56,889 nucleotides of DNA from Candidatus Kapaibacterium sp. (GCA_018883125.1 VEQR01000009.1:1-56889), one strand, 5' to 3'; shown: positions 18,530 through 28,486, counted from the stretch's first letter. The notes: generated from the sequence alone by a model not told the origin. Translations and numbers: made by a program.

Positions 18530-21057
18530 GCCGATTCCTTGGCCTGCTGGCGTTCACGACGCCACATGAGAAGGCCGCCCAGCCCGATGAGTAGGGTAAT
18601 GCCGTTGGCAGCAAGACTTATCGTGCGTCCCTGTTCGAAGGACGGACTCTCGAAGCGAAACTCCACCGTATGGCTTCCGGCTGGAACCGGGACGCCGCGA
18701 AGCAGGAAATTCGTCTTGATGGTTTCCACAGGCTTGCCATCGATGGTGGCCTTCCACTCGCTGTAGAAGACCTCGCTGACAACGAGAAGCTGTGGTGCTG
18801 AAGACGTGGTCTTGATACCAAGTTTGTGGTTCGACTTTTCCGTGACCTGCGCCGTTGATGATGAGTCCGAGGACAATCCGTTCATGCCATCGAACGACTG
18901 CTCGACGTATGCCACACGACGGGCATCAAAGGTTCCGTCACGCATGGATTCCAGTAAACGCCGACGATCTGATTCAACGCGAACGGAATCCACGAACCAT
19001 GCACGAGGGAGCATGTCATCGTTGCGATACACCAGCGCACCGGTTTCTTGGGACTGAAATGCCGCAGCAACTCCGGGGAAGAGCTGACGGTCGGAGATGA
19101 TGTACTTGACGTTCAGCAGGTTCCAGAGGAACGGATTCAGGATCATGCTGTTGCCGGGTACCGGCTGGCGTCCGGGGCCGGGTGCTGCAACATCAAGCAT
19201 GTCCTGATAGACCCGCATCTTGGCTGATGAGTATCCTCCGACACTTTCAATGAAGTGGTAGGCCCACCAATTGTCAGGCACCTGCTCCGAAAGGTCGCAC
19301 ACCCGATACACGGAATTGTCGGTCTTTAGGAATTGAACCACATCGGTAGCGGCAAAGACATTCTGCTCGGGCGATCCCTTCTTGGGCTCGTATGGTCTGC
19401 GATCAACACGCCAGAGGTCAAGGGTCAAGAGTCCGGTGCACAGCAATACCAGCACCGTTGGATTCACCGCACCGCGAGCGGCCAGCACGATGAGTCCACC
19501 AACGATCACGAGATAGAACATTGCCGCAAGCGAATCAGCGTGCATCTCGTTGTACACAATGTCGAGGTACTCTGCCGGAGCCGACTGACCCCGCTTGGCA
19601 GTGAATGCGGTATCAACCTCCTTCTTGTAATCGGCTTCATCCGAAGCAACGGCATACACGAGTCCCGACATGATGACCGTTCCGATGAACACCCACAGTG
19701 CAGCCTTGCGCGTTGCCGCCGTTGAATTTTTGCCCCAGCCGATCACCGCCGTCAGCCCATACCCGGCCAGCACCGGTAGAGAAAACTGCAGCAGACACAG
19801 GGCCATGGAAGGGGCTCTGAACTTGTTGAAGGCCGGAACAAGGTCGAAGAAGATGTTGTACAGCACAGGGAAGTTCTTTCCCATCGACAGCAGGAGCGAG
19901 AATGCCCCAAGGACGGTCAGAAAGATCACGAAAGGATCTTTCCGGTACTGCCACACTCCGATGAGTCCGAAGACGAGCACTGCAATACCCATGTAGTTCG
20001 CTGCATCAGTGAATGGCATCTGTCCCCAGTAGAGCATGGCACGCTGCGGAGGAGCGCTGCGGCTGGTCTTGATCGTGGTGTTGCCGAATCCATAGTAATT
20101 CGGCACTAGGAACGTGTACATCTCACCGGGTGAGAATGACCAGTTGGTGGCATAGTCATAATCGTTACCACCGGACTGATCCTGGTTGTTCTTCGTTGAC
20201 TGCACCAGCGGGGCTGATCCACGTGTTGACTCCGGTGTGTAGTGGCGAGTGGCCATGAACATGTCGGCATGGGTGGAGAGCGCAATTACCCCCGCAATGG
20301 CCAGTCCGCCCCCTGCCTTCAGCACGTCCATCCAGCCGGACTTTGTCAGCAGGCGAGCAACGAGCTCAACGACCATGTAGAGTCCCAAGGCACAGCCGAT
20401 GTAGAACATCATCTGCGGGTGAGTGGCTGAAACCAACACGATAAGCGGCAGGATGAGCAGAAAGAGGTTGCCCAGCGTGAAGCGCTCGCGAAGTCGCTCA
20501 AGCGCCAGCAAGAGCCACGGGAGTGTGGCCATGGACACGGGCTTGGTGCTGTGACCGATCATGATCCAGACGATGACGAAGGTGCTCATCACGGCTCCGA
20601 TGGCCGAGAACACGCCCACCATTTTGTCGAGCCCCTTTTGTCGGGCAAGAGTAAAGACGCCCCAGCCGTAGATGATGTACCAAAGCACCAGACGGGTGGT
20701 ATCGTTGCTTGTCGCATCGCCCATGGCGCGCGGGATGGCAAAGAGGGTGGTGCCAACAAAGTCCCAGGTGCGCTCGCCGGCGGCAAGGAAAGATGCCAAT
20801 GACGGCATACCACCAAAGATGTATGGCATCCAGAGAGGGAACTCGCCTGACTCTTTGGCTGCATCCAGGTAGGGGACGAATGAGTAGAAGGCGACGTTGT
20901 CGCCACCACTCATGAAGTTCTTTCCTCCAAACAACGCGTCGGCAAAGAACGCCACAACAACGAGGAAAATCGCCCCGTATGCCAGGTATGTACCGTACTT
21001 CTCCGCGGTGGATACCTGTGCTGTCTGTGAACGCTTCTGGGTGGATGAGTCGGCCAT
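18526..21057 (-). CDS. YfhO-family multi-span membrane protein
   Basis: The ATG at 21057 (MADSSTQKRSQ) has GGAG about 9 bp upstream and is preferred over the track start at 21183. The 843-residue protein has about a dozen membrane helices in residues 20-560. GGDNVAFYSFVPYLDAAKESGEFPLWMPYIFGGMPS in the first extracellular loop is typical of YfhO and related GT-C-like proteins. A large soluble region follows (about 600-800, with AYHFIESVGGYSSAKM and the beta-rich YSEWKATIDGKPVETIKTNFLLRGVPVPAGSHTVEFRF), then a last helix. Bacillus YfhO is implicated in lipoteichoic acid glycosylation; the function in Gram-negatives is unknown, possibly transfer of lipid-linked sugars. Confidence 0.85.
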   Translation of the reverse strand: MADSSTQKRSQTAQVSTAEKYGTYLAYGAIFLVVVAFFADALFGGKNFMSGGDNVAFYSFVPYLDAAKESGEFPLWMPYIFGGMPSLASFLAAGERTWDFVGTTLFAIPRAMGDATSNDTTRLVLWYIIYGWGVFTLARQKGLDKMVGVFSAIGAVMSTFVIVWIMIGHSTKPVSMATLPWLLLALERLRERFTLGNLFLLILPLIVLVSATHPQMMFYIGCALGLYMVVELVARLLTKSGWMDVLKAGGGLAIAGVIALSTHADMFMATRHYTPESTRGSAPLVQSTKNNQDQSGGNDYDYATNWSFSPGEMYTFLVPNYYGFGNTTIKTSRSAPPQRAMLYWGQMPFTDAANYMGIAVLVFGLIGVWQYRKDPFVIFLTVLGAFSLLLSMGKNFPVLYNIFFDLVPAFNKFRAPSMALCLLQFSLPVLAGYGLTAVIGWGKNSTAATRKAALWVFIGTVIMSGLVYAVASDEADYKKEVDTAFTAKRGQSAPAEYLDIVYNEMHADSLAAMFYLVIVGGLIVLAARGAVNPTVLVLLCTGLLTLDLWRVDRRPYEPKKGSPEQNVFAATDVVQFLKTDNSVYRVCDLSEQVPDNWWAYHFIESVGGYSSAKMRVYQDMLDVAAPGPGRQPVPGNSMILNPFLWNLLNVKYIISDRQLFPGVAAAFQSQETGALVYRNDDMLPRAWFVDSVRVESDRRRLLESMRDGTFDARRVAYVEQSFDGMNGLSSDSSSTAQVTEKSNHKLGIKTTSSAPQLLVVSEVFYSEWKATIDGKPVETIKTNFLLRGVPVPAGSHTVEFRFESPSFEQGRTISLAANGITLLIGLGGLLMWRRERQQAKESA

Positions 21058-21181
21058 TCTGGGTCTCCGGAATTGGTATTCTGCAACCCACAAAAGTACG
21101 TATGTTGGCAATCGGATTGTGCAGGACCCCTGGGCCGGCGCGATTCTATGTGCATGTACCTTCACCACCGGTGAGAACCCC

Positions 21182-22573
21182 ATGGCAGATCTACGTCAAC
21201 GGAGCGCCGTCCTAACGCTTGAAGACGCGTTGCACCTTCTGCGCCGCACCACTCTTCATCCCACGTATGCGAGGGCGGCTGCTCTCGTGGGCAAGACACC
21301 TGCAGCAGCGGTCACGGCCCTTTTTGATGCACCGGAAGCCCCCTTCCCATCGCCGTCATGGGCCTCTCAGACTCCGAACATCACGAACTTTAACGATGCC
21401 TACCGCCTGTGGGTGGAGTTGCAGGTTTGGTGGCTCGACCGGGTGATGGCATCACCCTCGCCCCGCGAACGGCTGATCATGCTGTGGCACAATACGTTCA
21501 CGAGCGACTACCTGAACGTGTATATCGCGCACTGGATGGTTGGTCAGCACCAGATGTTGCGTGCCAATGCCTATTCCTATGCGGACATTGCCAGCAAGAT
21601 CGTTGGCGATGCTGCCATGCTGCGATACCTCAATGGTGATCAGAGTGTAAAGGGGCGAGCCAACGAGAACTTTGCCCGCGAATGGTTTGAACTGTTCTCG
21701 CTTGGAGTTGGCAACTATACCGAGCGCGACGTGCTCGAAGCGGCAAGGGCATTTACCGGATGGCGCATAACAGGATTGACGGGCTCGTACAACCGTCAAC
21801 TTGCTGATCTGGGCGAGAAGACGATCCTAGGGCAGACCGGAAACTGGGAGTGGCAGGACGTGATCCGCATCACGCTTGAGCAACCGGCATGCAATCGGTT
21901 TGTGGCCCGCAAGCTGCTGCGGAACTATGTGGAGCCCGACCCTTCGCCGGAATCTATTGATGCCGTTGGGGCGCTGCTCAAGACGGCGAACTACAACATT
22001 CGCACGGTGCTGACCGCGCTCCTTACGTCGGAGTACTTCTTCGACGCCAAGCTTCGAGGGGCACTTATCAAGAGTCCGCTTGAGCTGGTCGTCGGTCTGT
22101 CCTCCATGCTCGGTGCAACGTCCGTCAGCCGCGTCTATACCGGACAGGTGATGGCGCGCTTGACGCAAGAGCCGTTCTATCCGCCAACGGTGGAAGGATG
22201 GAAGGGACATCATGCGTGGATCACCAGTTCGACCTTCCCGCAACGTCAGCGCTTCGGTGAGAGCTTTGTTGACGGACGTCAGATCGGTAGCTCGTCGAAG
22301 CTGACCGACGATGCCGGCAAGGCTGTTGTTCCGGATGTTATCGCCTTTCTGAAGCAGCTTCCGGATGCCAACGATGCCGAGAAGATTGTCACCAACGTTG
22401 CAGCCGTCCTGCTGCCAATGCCGATCACTAAGCAGCAGCATGAAGTTCTGCTTGAGATCATGCTTGCCGGTGCCCAGAAGTACGAGTGGGACGTCAACGC
22501 TCCCTCGGCCGTTCAGCGGGCGCGATTCCTGATCCAGGCCATCGTGCGCATGCCAGAGTTTCAATTGATGTGA
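21182..22573 (+). CDS. DUF1800-family protein
   Basis: I choose the ATG at 21182; the track start (20897) lies within the divergent yfhO-like gene. The 463-residue protein carries DUF1800 landmarks: ALHLLRRTTLHPTYARAAAL at the N-terminus, ERLIMLWHNTFTSDYLN, the strongly conserved ENFAREWFELFSLGVGNYTERDVLEAARAFTGWRI, CNRFVARKLLRNYV, and LTSEYFF. The role is unknown. DUF1800 genes are regularly paired with DUF1501 genes, as here (18 bp gap), and the pair is thought to act together in the envelope. No signal peptide is obvious. Confidence 0.9.
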   Translation: MADLRQRSAVLTLEDALHLLRRTTLHPTYARAAALVGKTPAAAVTALFDAPEAPFPSPSWASQTPNITNFNDAYRLWVELQVWWLDRVMASPSPRERLIMLWHNTFTSDYLNVYIAHWMVGQHQMLRANAYSYADIASKIVGDAAMLRYLNGDQSVKGRANENFAREWFELFSLGVGNYTERDVLEAARAFTGWRITGLTGSYNRQLADLGEKTILGQTGNWEWQDVIRITLEQPACNRFVARKLLRNYVEPDPSPESIDAVGALLKTANYNIRTVLTALLTSEYFFDAKLRGALIKSPLELVVGLSSMLGATSVSRVYTGQVMARLTQEPFYPPTVEGWKGHHAWITSSTFPQRQRFGESFVDGRQIGSSSKLTDDAGKAVVPDVIAFLKQLPDANDAEKIVTNVAAVLLPMPITKQQHEVLLEIMLAGAQKYEWDVNAPSAVQRARFLIQAIVRMPEFQLM

Positions 22574-22591
22574 TCGACGGAGAAACCAACC

Positions 22592-24211
22592 ATGAAAACT
22601 TCATCGAATAACGAGCAGAATCCCAACCGGATGCACCGTCGATCCTTCCTTCGCACTGCCGCCGGCGGTGGGATGGCTGTGGCCACTTTGCCCACGCTGA
22701 TCGATTCCTTCAGTATTCAGGCGCTGGCAGGGGGCGACCCCCGGCTTCATCAGCTCTTGGAGGATCAGGACCGCGTTCTTGTGCTGATCCAGATGGCAGG
22801 GGGCAATGACGGGCTTAATACCGTGGTGCCGCACTCCGATCCCCTCTACTACGAACGACGTCCAACGATCGCCATCCCAAAGAGCAAGACCCTTCGCATC
22901 AACGATACACTTGGCTGGCATCCGGCCATGACGGGGTTCCGCTCCCTCTACGATGAGGGTAAGCTGGCCATCGTGCAAGGCGTTACGTATCCCAATCCCG
23001 ACCGATCGCACTTCCGTGGCACGGACATCTGGCTTACGGCAACGGATGCCGATGTGATGGGCTCCACAGGGTGGGTAGGACGATATCTGCAAACGCTCGC
23101 CCCCTCCTATCCGACAGAGCTGCCGGCGCATCCGCTGGCGGTGCAGATCGGCAATGCCACGTCGCTCGGACTTCTTGGTTCGGCCGGCCCAATGGGCATC
23201 AGCTTCCGCGATCCGGATGAGTTCTATCGTCTGGTCAACGGCGGTGGTGGTGCGGGCGAGGTTCCAAGCAGTGATCAGTCGGATACGCCGGCCGGACGTG
23301 AAGTGATGTTCATGCGAAACATCGCACGGAGTGCCGATGTGTATGCATCCGTGGTGAAAGACGCCAATGATAAATCGGGCACGCCATCGGTTACGTTCCC
23401 CACAACTGACATTGGCGCAAAGCTGAAGGTGGTCTCTCAGCTCATCAGTGGTGGTCTGCGCTCGCGCATCTTCCTGATCTCGTGGGCCAACAACAACTTT
23501 GATACGCACGCCAGTCAGACATCCACCGATGACGCAACGCTGGGCACACACGCCAATCTGCTGCGCGAACTCAGCGATGCCGTGCAGGCCTTCATGCAGG
23601 AAATGAAAAACCGTGGTCAGGACCAGCGAGTGGCCGGCATGACGTTCTCGGAATTCGGACGTCGCGTCTATGAGAACGGCAGCGTTGGAACCGATCACGG
23701 AACAGCAGCACCACTCTTTGCCTTTGGCGCACAGGTCAATGGCGGCAAGGTCTATGGTGCAAATCCGGATCTGGTGAATCTCGATCCGATCGGTGATATG
23801 CTGATGCAGTACGATTACCGCGATGTCTATTCCAGCGTTCTTCTGCAGTGGTTCGGTGTGGCCGCAAGTGCCGCGCAGCAGCTATTGTATCGCGACTTCA
23901 GTTCGCGCGCTCCGGGCTTGTTCAGGAGCAAGCCAACGAGCGTCGATGACACCGCTTCGCGCGAGGCGTTCATCAGCGTTGGACCAAACCCTGCTACTGA
24001 CTTCGTGGTTGTTCGTGTAAATGTTGATCAACATGCCGATGCCCATCTGGTCCTGACAGATCTACGAGGGGGCCCGAAGGCCACAACGCCGGTGGATTCA
24101 TGGACCGGCGTCGGACGTCTTGATCTGCAGGGACTTCCGAGTGGCACCTACATTCTTTCGCTTCATGTCGGGCGCGCTATTGCCCATACTACAATTCAGA
24201 TCGCTCGATGA
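22592..24211 (+). CDS. DUF1501-family protein, Tat signal and T9SS sorting domain
   Basis: The 539-residue protein starts with a twin-arginine signal (MHRRSFLRTAAGGGMAVATLPTLI), so it is probably exported folded. The DUF1501 core, distantly sulfatase/alkaline-phosphatase-like, includes VLIQMAGGNDGLNTVVPHSDPLYYERRPTIAI, NPDRSHFRGTDIWLT, and MTFSEFGRRVYENGSVGTDHGTAAPLFAFG. The last 80 residues form a T9SS sorting domain (SVGPNPATDFVVVRVNVD, ending YILSLHVGRAIAHTTIQI). The combination of a Tat leader with T9SS cargo is notable. A GGAG motif precedes the start. It overlaps the next gene by ATGA. Confidence 0.92.
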   Translation: MKTSSNNEQNPNRMHRRSFLRTAAGGGMAVATLPTLIDSFSIQALAGGDPRLHQLLEDQDRVLVLIQMAGGNDGLNTVVPHSDPLYYERRPTIAIPKSKTLRINDTLGWHPAMTGFRSLYDEGKLAIVQGVTYPNPDRSHFRGTDIWLTATDADVMGSTGWVGRYLQTLAPSYPTELPAHPLAVQIGNATSLGLLGSAGPMGISFRDPDEFYRLVNGGGGAGEVPSSDQSDTPAGREVMFMRNIARSADVYASVVKDANDKSGTPSVTFPTTDIGAKLKVVSQLISGGLRSRIFLISWANNNFDTHASQTSTDDATLGTHANLLRELSDAVQAFMQEMKNRGQDQRVAGMTFSEFGRRVYENGSVGTDHGTAAPLFAFGAQVNGGKVYGANPDLVNLDPIGDMLMQYDYRDVYSSVLLQWFGVAASAAQQLLYRDFSSRAPGLFRSKPTSVDDTASREAFISVGPNPATDFVVVRVNVDQHADAHLVLTDLRGGPKATTPVDSWTGVGRLDLQGLPSGTYILSLHVGRAIAHTTIQIAR

Positions 24212-27153
24212 GGTCCTTGATGTCTCGCATTCTCCGACGCCTGCTTCCGACTGTTGCCGGTATGATGATCATGGCCGCCATGCATACGACGGTCGATGCT
24301 CAGCCCCTTACCAACCCATATCCGTTTGCCATCGATCATGAGGTAGATCTCGATTCCTCGCTCATTGGTCTTCCGATGGAACCTGCCGGTGCAAAGGGGC
24401 GCGTGGTGCTTACCAGTGACGGACATCTGGGGTTTTCCGACGGAAGCAGACTGCGCATTGTTGGCACAACCCTTCAGTGGTTCTCGATCTTTCCGGACAG
24501 TGCCAATGCCATCACCATTGCGCGTCGTCTGAAAGCACTGGGTATCAACTGTGTTCGGCTGAACACGTTTGACATCAGCGCGTGGCCACCGGTGAGCATA
24601 TTTCGATCGGGCACCAACTCGACGTTGCAGGATGGACTTGATCCCGTGCAGATGGCCAAGTTCGACTGGTTCATGCACCAGCTTCGTCAGCATGGCATTT
24701 ACTACGTCTTTACCTTCCAGTCAGCATGGACGCCCCGCCCGGGCGATGGAGTCCAGCAGCCGGATTCCACCGGATGGGGTGCCCGAGTTCCACTGCTTTT
24801 TAACCGACGCATTCAACAGATCCATCGTGATGTGATGCGAGCGATGCTGGCTCACGTAAACGAGTTTACGAAGATCGCATACAAGGATGATCCGGCGCTG
24901 GCGTATGTGATCGCTGCTGAGGATGCTTCACCTGTGGCATTCTGGCTCTATTCCAACGATATCATTCGTCCCAACCCTACGGCATCATCAACATCGACTG
25001 GTGTCCAGCACGTGGCCTACATCGATTCTCTCTGGAATGCATGGTTGGAGACCACGTACAAGACCGACGCCGCCCTTGCCAGCGCTTGGCAATCAACGGC
25101 AAAGTCCACGCAGAACATCCTTCAGAATGGCGACTTTGAAGACCCCTTCAACAGTGCGTGGGTTCTCAACGTTAACACCACCACAGGTGCACAGGCGCTG
25201 TTCCAGTTCAGTGATGCCGATAAACAGCAGGGGGCTTCTTCTGGCCGCGTGCGGATCAACAAGATCGATCCGACGAAGTCATCTTACATGATCCAGCTCG
25301 CACAGCGGCTTCCCGTAATGCGACATCTGCAGACCTATGAGCTGAGCTATTGGGCCAAGACCACACCTCAGAGAAAGAGCCGTGAGATCTTCCTGTATGT
25401 GTTCAATGGCACCTCTCCATACAACTCCTACGGTTTGGCACAGACCGTGTCGATGACGTCGGAGTGGAAGAAGTACAGCTACACCTTTACGGCAACCGTT
25501 ACCGACTCTACAACTCCTGCTCTGGGGTTCTTCATGGGAACGGACAGCGGCGATGTCTATCTCGATGATGTGCAGTTGCGCGAAGTCACCAAGGCGGGCT
25601 TGCGCAGCGGCGAGAGTCTTACGAAGAAGAACATTCGCATGTCATCGATGCTCGACGGAGAGATCACCGTAGGGCGCGCCAAGGACAACGCTCGATTTGT
25701 CTATGAGAACTTCCGGTCGATGCTCACCAACGTCCGGCGTATGGTTCGCGACACGCTCAAGAGTCAACTTCTGCTGTGTCCATCGTCTCGCTTGGTTGGT
25801 TTCTATGAACTCGATGCGGCCCGTGAATACGATGTGTTTTCATCTGTTGAATGGCGGACTGACGCAACCACGTTTGCCGCAGATCCATACGGATCCGGTC
25901 TGTACAGTCATGCTCAGGTGCGTCCGAAGGGCAAGGCATTTGTCATCTCGCACGCTTCCGTGCAGTACCCACGTGCGCACACATCCGAGCTGATGACCTA
26001 TCTGCCGGCCTATGCCGGACTGCAGGATTGGGATGGGGTGTTCTTCAGTATCCTATCGGACAATGGTCGTATGGGAGCTGTCTCGGTCGACTCCAATGAT
26101 GCATGGATGCTGAGGAGTAAGCCCAACGTGCTGGCAATGCTTCCGTGGACGTCCGGCATGATGCGCAGCGGTGCCGTCACCGCCTCGCCGAAGGAGCTTA
26201 TCATCGACCACACGGCGGAATCGGTGAATCTTCCTCGCTTGCATATTCAGTCTCCGTTCGGTCTTACGGTGAACACTGATCAGCGAATTCCGCTGTTCCG
26301 GCGTGTGGCCATCAACCAGCAGCTCACGCAGCAGTCCTCATTCCTGCCGCATCTCGAAGTGTCTGCGCTTGCCGGTGATGTTGACCTTGCCGCCCTTGAT
26401 GCCGAAAACGGTCAGATCTACCGTGATGCAACCAAAGGTATCATGCGTATAGAAACGCCTACGCATAGTGCCGTGATGGGGTCGCTCTCCGGTCAGATCG
26501 TTTCCATGGCGGGCCTGACCGTTGAGCAGACGACGGTGGCTCCTCACCTCATGGTTGCCGTAGCCTCCCAGACATCAAAGCCGTTTACCGAATCTGATCG
26601 GTCTCTCTTGACCATCAGTACGCGAGCACTCAATGAGGGCGCTGCATTCGAAGCCGGCAATCTGAACCTCCGACTCTGGGGCAAGGGGCCTGTGCAGATG
26701 GAGGGTGTTGGTGTTCGGGTATCGGTAACGGCACCAAAGTTCGACTCGCTGATCATTCGCCCCCTTGGCCAGGATGGACGCCCAACGGGACAGGCGATCG
26801 GCGTGAGTAAGCGCAGTGGTGGCCGGTTTACAACGCTGCTAAATACGGCAGAGCACAAGACGCCATGGTATCAGATGGAGTTCACAACAACGACGTCGGT
26901 CGATGAAGAAGCCGAGGGCCGGTTCCTGACGGTTCTCGGCAACCCTGTCGTTGATGGCCGTGCCAAAGTATGGGTACGCGGCCGTTGTGACGAGGTCCAG
27001 CTTGTCGATGTGAATGGTCGCGTTTTGCAGACCGTTACTAATGCCGAGGGCACAATTGCCTTTGACGTCTCGCGTCTGGCAACGGGTTGCTATCGAGTCA
27101 TTGCCCGCCAAGTCAGCGGTGCACGAGATTCGGAGCTGATCATTATTCAGTAG
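24208..27153 (+). CDS. Secreted glycoside-hydrolase-like protein with nested carbohydrate-binding module and T9SS domain
   Basis: The 981-residue protein has a signal peptide (ending VDAQ near 31). The region 70-270 looks like a GH5-type TIM barrel: LKALGINCVRLNTFDISAW, WFMHQLRQHGIYYVFTFQSAW, DDPALAYVIAAEDASPV, where the Glu is a candidate acid/base. Residues about 305-460 (NILQNGDFEDPFNSAWVLN, then GDVYLDDVQLREV) look like a CBM4/9-type jelly roll. Barrel-like sequence resumes afterwards (LLLCPSSRLVGFYELDAA), so the module seems inserted in the barrel. The C-terminus (VLGNPVVDGRAKVWVRG, ending ARDSELIIIQ) is a T9SS sorting domain. The glycosidase call rests on fold-like patterns, and the substrate is unknown. 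ATGA overlap with the DUF1501 gene. Confidence 0.7.
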   Translation: MRSLMSRILRRLLPTVAGMMIMAAMHTTVDAQPLTNPYPFAIDHEVDLDSSLIGLPMEPAGAKGRVVLTSDGHLGFSDGSRLRIVGTTLQWFSIFPDSANAITIARRLKALGINCVRLNTFDISAWPPVSIFRSGTNSTLQDGLDPVQMAKFDWFMHQLRQHGIYYVFTFQSAWTPRPGDGVQQPDSTGWGARVPLLFNRRIQQIHRDVMRAMLAHVNEFTKIAYKDDPALAYVIAAEDASPVAFWLYSNDIIRPNPTASSTSTGVQHVAYIDSLWNAWLETTYKTDAALASAWQSTAKSTQNILQNGDFEDPFNSAWVLNVNTTTGAQALFQFSDADKQQGASSGRVRINKIDPTKSSYMIQLAQRLPVMRHLQTYELSYWAKTTPQRKSREIFLYVFNGTSPYNSYGLAQTVSMTSEWKKYSYTFTATVTDSTTPALGFFMGTDSGDVYLDDVQLREVTKAGLRSGESLTKKNIRMSSMLDGEITVGRAKDNARFVYENFRSMLTNVRRMVRDTLKSQLLLCPSSRLVGFYELDAAREYDVFSSVEWRTDATTFAADPYGSGLYSHAQVRPKGKAFVISHASVQYPRAHTSELMTYLPAYAGLQDWDGVFFSILSDNGRMGAVSVDSNDAWMLRSKPNVLAMLPWTSGMMRSGAVTASPKELIIDHTAESVNLPRLHIQSPFGLTVNTDQRIPLFRRVAINQQLTQQSSFLPHLEVSALAGDVDLAALDAENGQIYRDATKGIMRIETPTHSAVMGSLSGQIVSMAGLTVEQTTVAPHLMVAVASQTSKPFTESDRSLLTISTRALNEGAAFEAGNLNLRLWGKGPVQMEGVGVRVSVTAPKFDSLIIRPLGQDGRPTGQAIGVSKRSGGRFTTLLNTAEHKTPWYQMEFTTTTSVDEEAEGRFLTVLGNPVVDGRAKVWVRGRCDEVQLVDVNGRVLQTVTNAEGTIAFDVSRLATGCYRVIARQVSGARDSELIIIQ

Positions 27154-27168
27154 TCCGTTGAGGTCCCC

Positions 27169-27870
27169 ATGGCTATTCGTCTTGGAATCATTGCCGGCAT
27201 TGTGTGTGCCGGAATCATTGTCGGTTGTTCGTCTGACGACACCACCGCTCCAAGTTCCAACCTCTCTATAACCTGTCGGATCGACAACGCTGCCACCAGC
27301 TCGGTGGGACTGAAGGGGGCTCACACTGCAGGTGACAAGGCCGACAGTGTTATCGTTACGAGAGTTCGGGTGCTCGTCGAGCGGATGGTCCTGCACCCGT
27401 CAAACTCCAACGACAGTGCCGATGATCGGAGTGTAAAGGCCGGACCGTTTGTGTTTCTTGCCGACAGTACGGGATCCCGCGTGGTGGCTTCCGTGAACAT
27501 CACACCCGGTACGTATGATAAACTGAAGTACGAAGTACACCGCTTCTCCAGCAGCGAGGTGCCGGCCTATCAGAACGATCCGCAGTTCGCTGACTTTGTG
27601 AGCACGGACCGGTATACGCTTATCGTTGATGGTCACGTTGTGCGCAGCGGTGCCCGCAACGCCTTCCAGTACAAGAGCGATATCACCAGCAATATTGAAT
27701 TGCCCCTTGCCTCCTTCACCGTCCCAACATCAGGGAGCGTATCGGCGAACATCGTTTTTTCAACGGCGAAGGCATTCCTTGACAATGGACAGATGCTTGA
27801 TCCGACGGATCCCAAGAACGAGTCAGCGATCGACAACAATCTTAAGGCGGCCTTCCGCCTCAATCCATAA
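27169..27870 (+). CDS. Lipoprotein, possibly DUF4382-like
   Basis: The 233-residue product has a lipoprotein signal with lipobox IVGC (Cys near 20). A Ser/Thr-rich linker is followed by a beta-rich domain: DSVIVTRVRVLVERMVLHPSN, then VASVNITPGTYDKLKYEVHRF and a C-terminal Lys/Asn-rich end. The order 'inner-strand then GTYDKLKYEV' resembles DUF4382 domains of surface lipoproteins, which I offer as a tentative match. It starts 15 bp after the glycosidase-like gene, so it closes that operon. Its last 11 bp overlap the convergent HNH gene. Confidence 0.7.
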   Translation: MAIRLGIIAGIVCAGIIVGCSSDDTTAPSSNLSITCRIDNAATSSVGLKGAHTAGDKADSVIVTRVRVLVERMVLHPSNSNDSADDRSVKAGPFVFLADSTGSRVVASVNITPGTYDKLKYEVHRFSSSEVPAYQNDPQFADFVSTDRYTLIVDGHVVRSGARNAFQYKSDITSNIELPLASFTVPTSGSVSANIVFSTAKAFLDNGQMLDPTDPKNESAIDNNLKAAFRLNP

Positions 27871-28486
27871 ACAAATAGGGTCGCCACGTATCGTCGACCT
27901 TCCCCATGGCGTGTTTCAGAAACATCACGTGATGGGGTCGCTTCGGAACGGTCAACAGCCGCATTCCTGCTTCGTCGGGGGTGCGGTTTCCTTTTTTGTT
28001 GTTGCACTTGATGCAGGCCGTTGTCAGGTTCTCCCACGAATCGATGCCGCCACGTGAACGAGGTATGATGTGGTCCATCGTCAGCGGAGGCGTCCCACCG
28101 CCGCAGTAGGTGCAGCGCATGCCATCGCGACGCATGATGTTCTTGCGGGAGAGTTCGATCTTCTTGAAGGGAACCCGCAGGTAGGCACAGAGGCGGATCA
28201 CAGAAGGGAAAGGATAGGTGACGCGGACCGTGCGAACAGTTCGATTCGGGCTCTGCTCCACGAGTTCTGCCTTCGTCAGGAAGAGCAGCATCAGTGCCTT
28301 CTTCGCGCTGCAGATGCTGATGGGCTCGTAGGACTGATTGAGGATGAGAACCTTGCCGTTGAGCGATGACGTCTCTTCGGTCGAGTTACGACCGGTCGAT
28401 GATTCGGCGATCTGTGCGCTATGGATGCTGAAGACGATTCTCCTATGGTGAAAATAGGACTCCGAGGGGTATTTTCGCACCCACAT
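27860..28486 (-). CDS. HNH endonuclease family protein
   Basis: The conserved core starts at LNGKVLILNQSYEPISICSAKKALMLLF and ends with the zinc-supported HNH domain RCTYCGGGTPPLTMDHIIPRSRGGIDSWENLTTACIKCNNKKGNR: two CxxC-type pairs, the DHI His and the Asn of the last helix. It belongs to the widespread chromosomal HNH family of Bacteroidota, Cyanobacteria and relatives, whose physiological role is unsettled. The start is uncertain: ATG 28486 (208 residues), GTG 28480 and ATG 28510 are all in frame, and the last would abut the carA start. There is no sign that it is an intron or intein homing enzyme. Divergent from carA; 11-bp convergent overlap with the lipoprotein gene. Confidence 0.82.
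   Translation of the reverse strand: MWVRKYPSESYFHHRRIVFSIHSAQIAESSTGRNSTEETSSLNGKVLILNQSYEPISICSAKKALMLLFLTKAELVEQSPNRTVRTVRVTYPFPSVIRLCAYLRVPFKKIELSRKNIMRRDGMRCTYCGGGTPPLTMDHIIPRSRGGIDSWENLTTACIKCNNKKGNRTPDEAGMRLLTVPKRPHHVMFLKHAMGKVDDTWRPYLFMD

Noticed and set aside
20897-21181. N-terminal extension of the DUF1800 protein
   Set aside because: It lies in the coding region of the divergent YfhO-like gene and its sequence is not DUF1800-like; ATG 21182 starts the conserved part.
22601-23698. 365-residue minus-strand ORF inside the DUF1501 gene
   Set aside because: It is antisense to conserved DUF1501 motifs and its protein is His/Arg-rich without domains.
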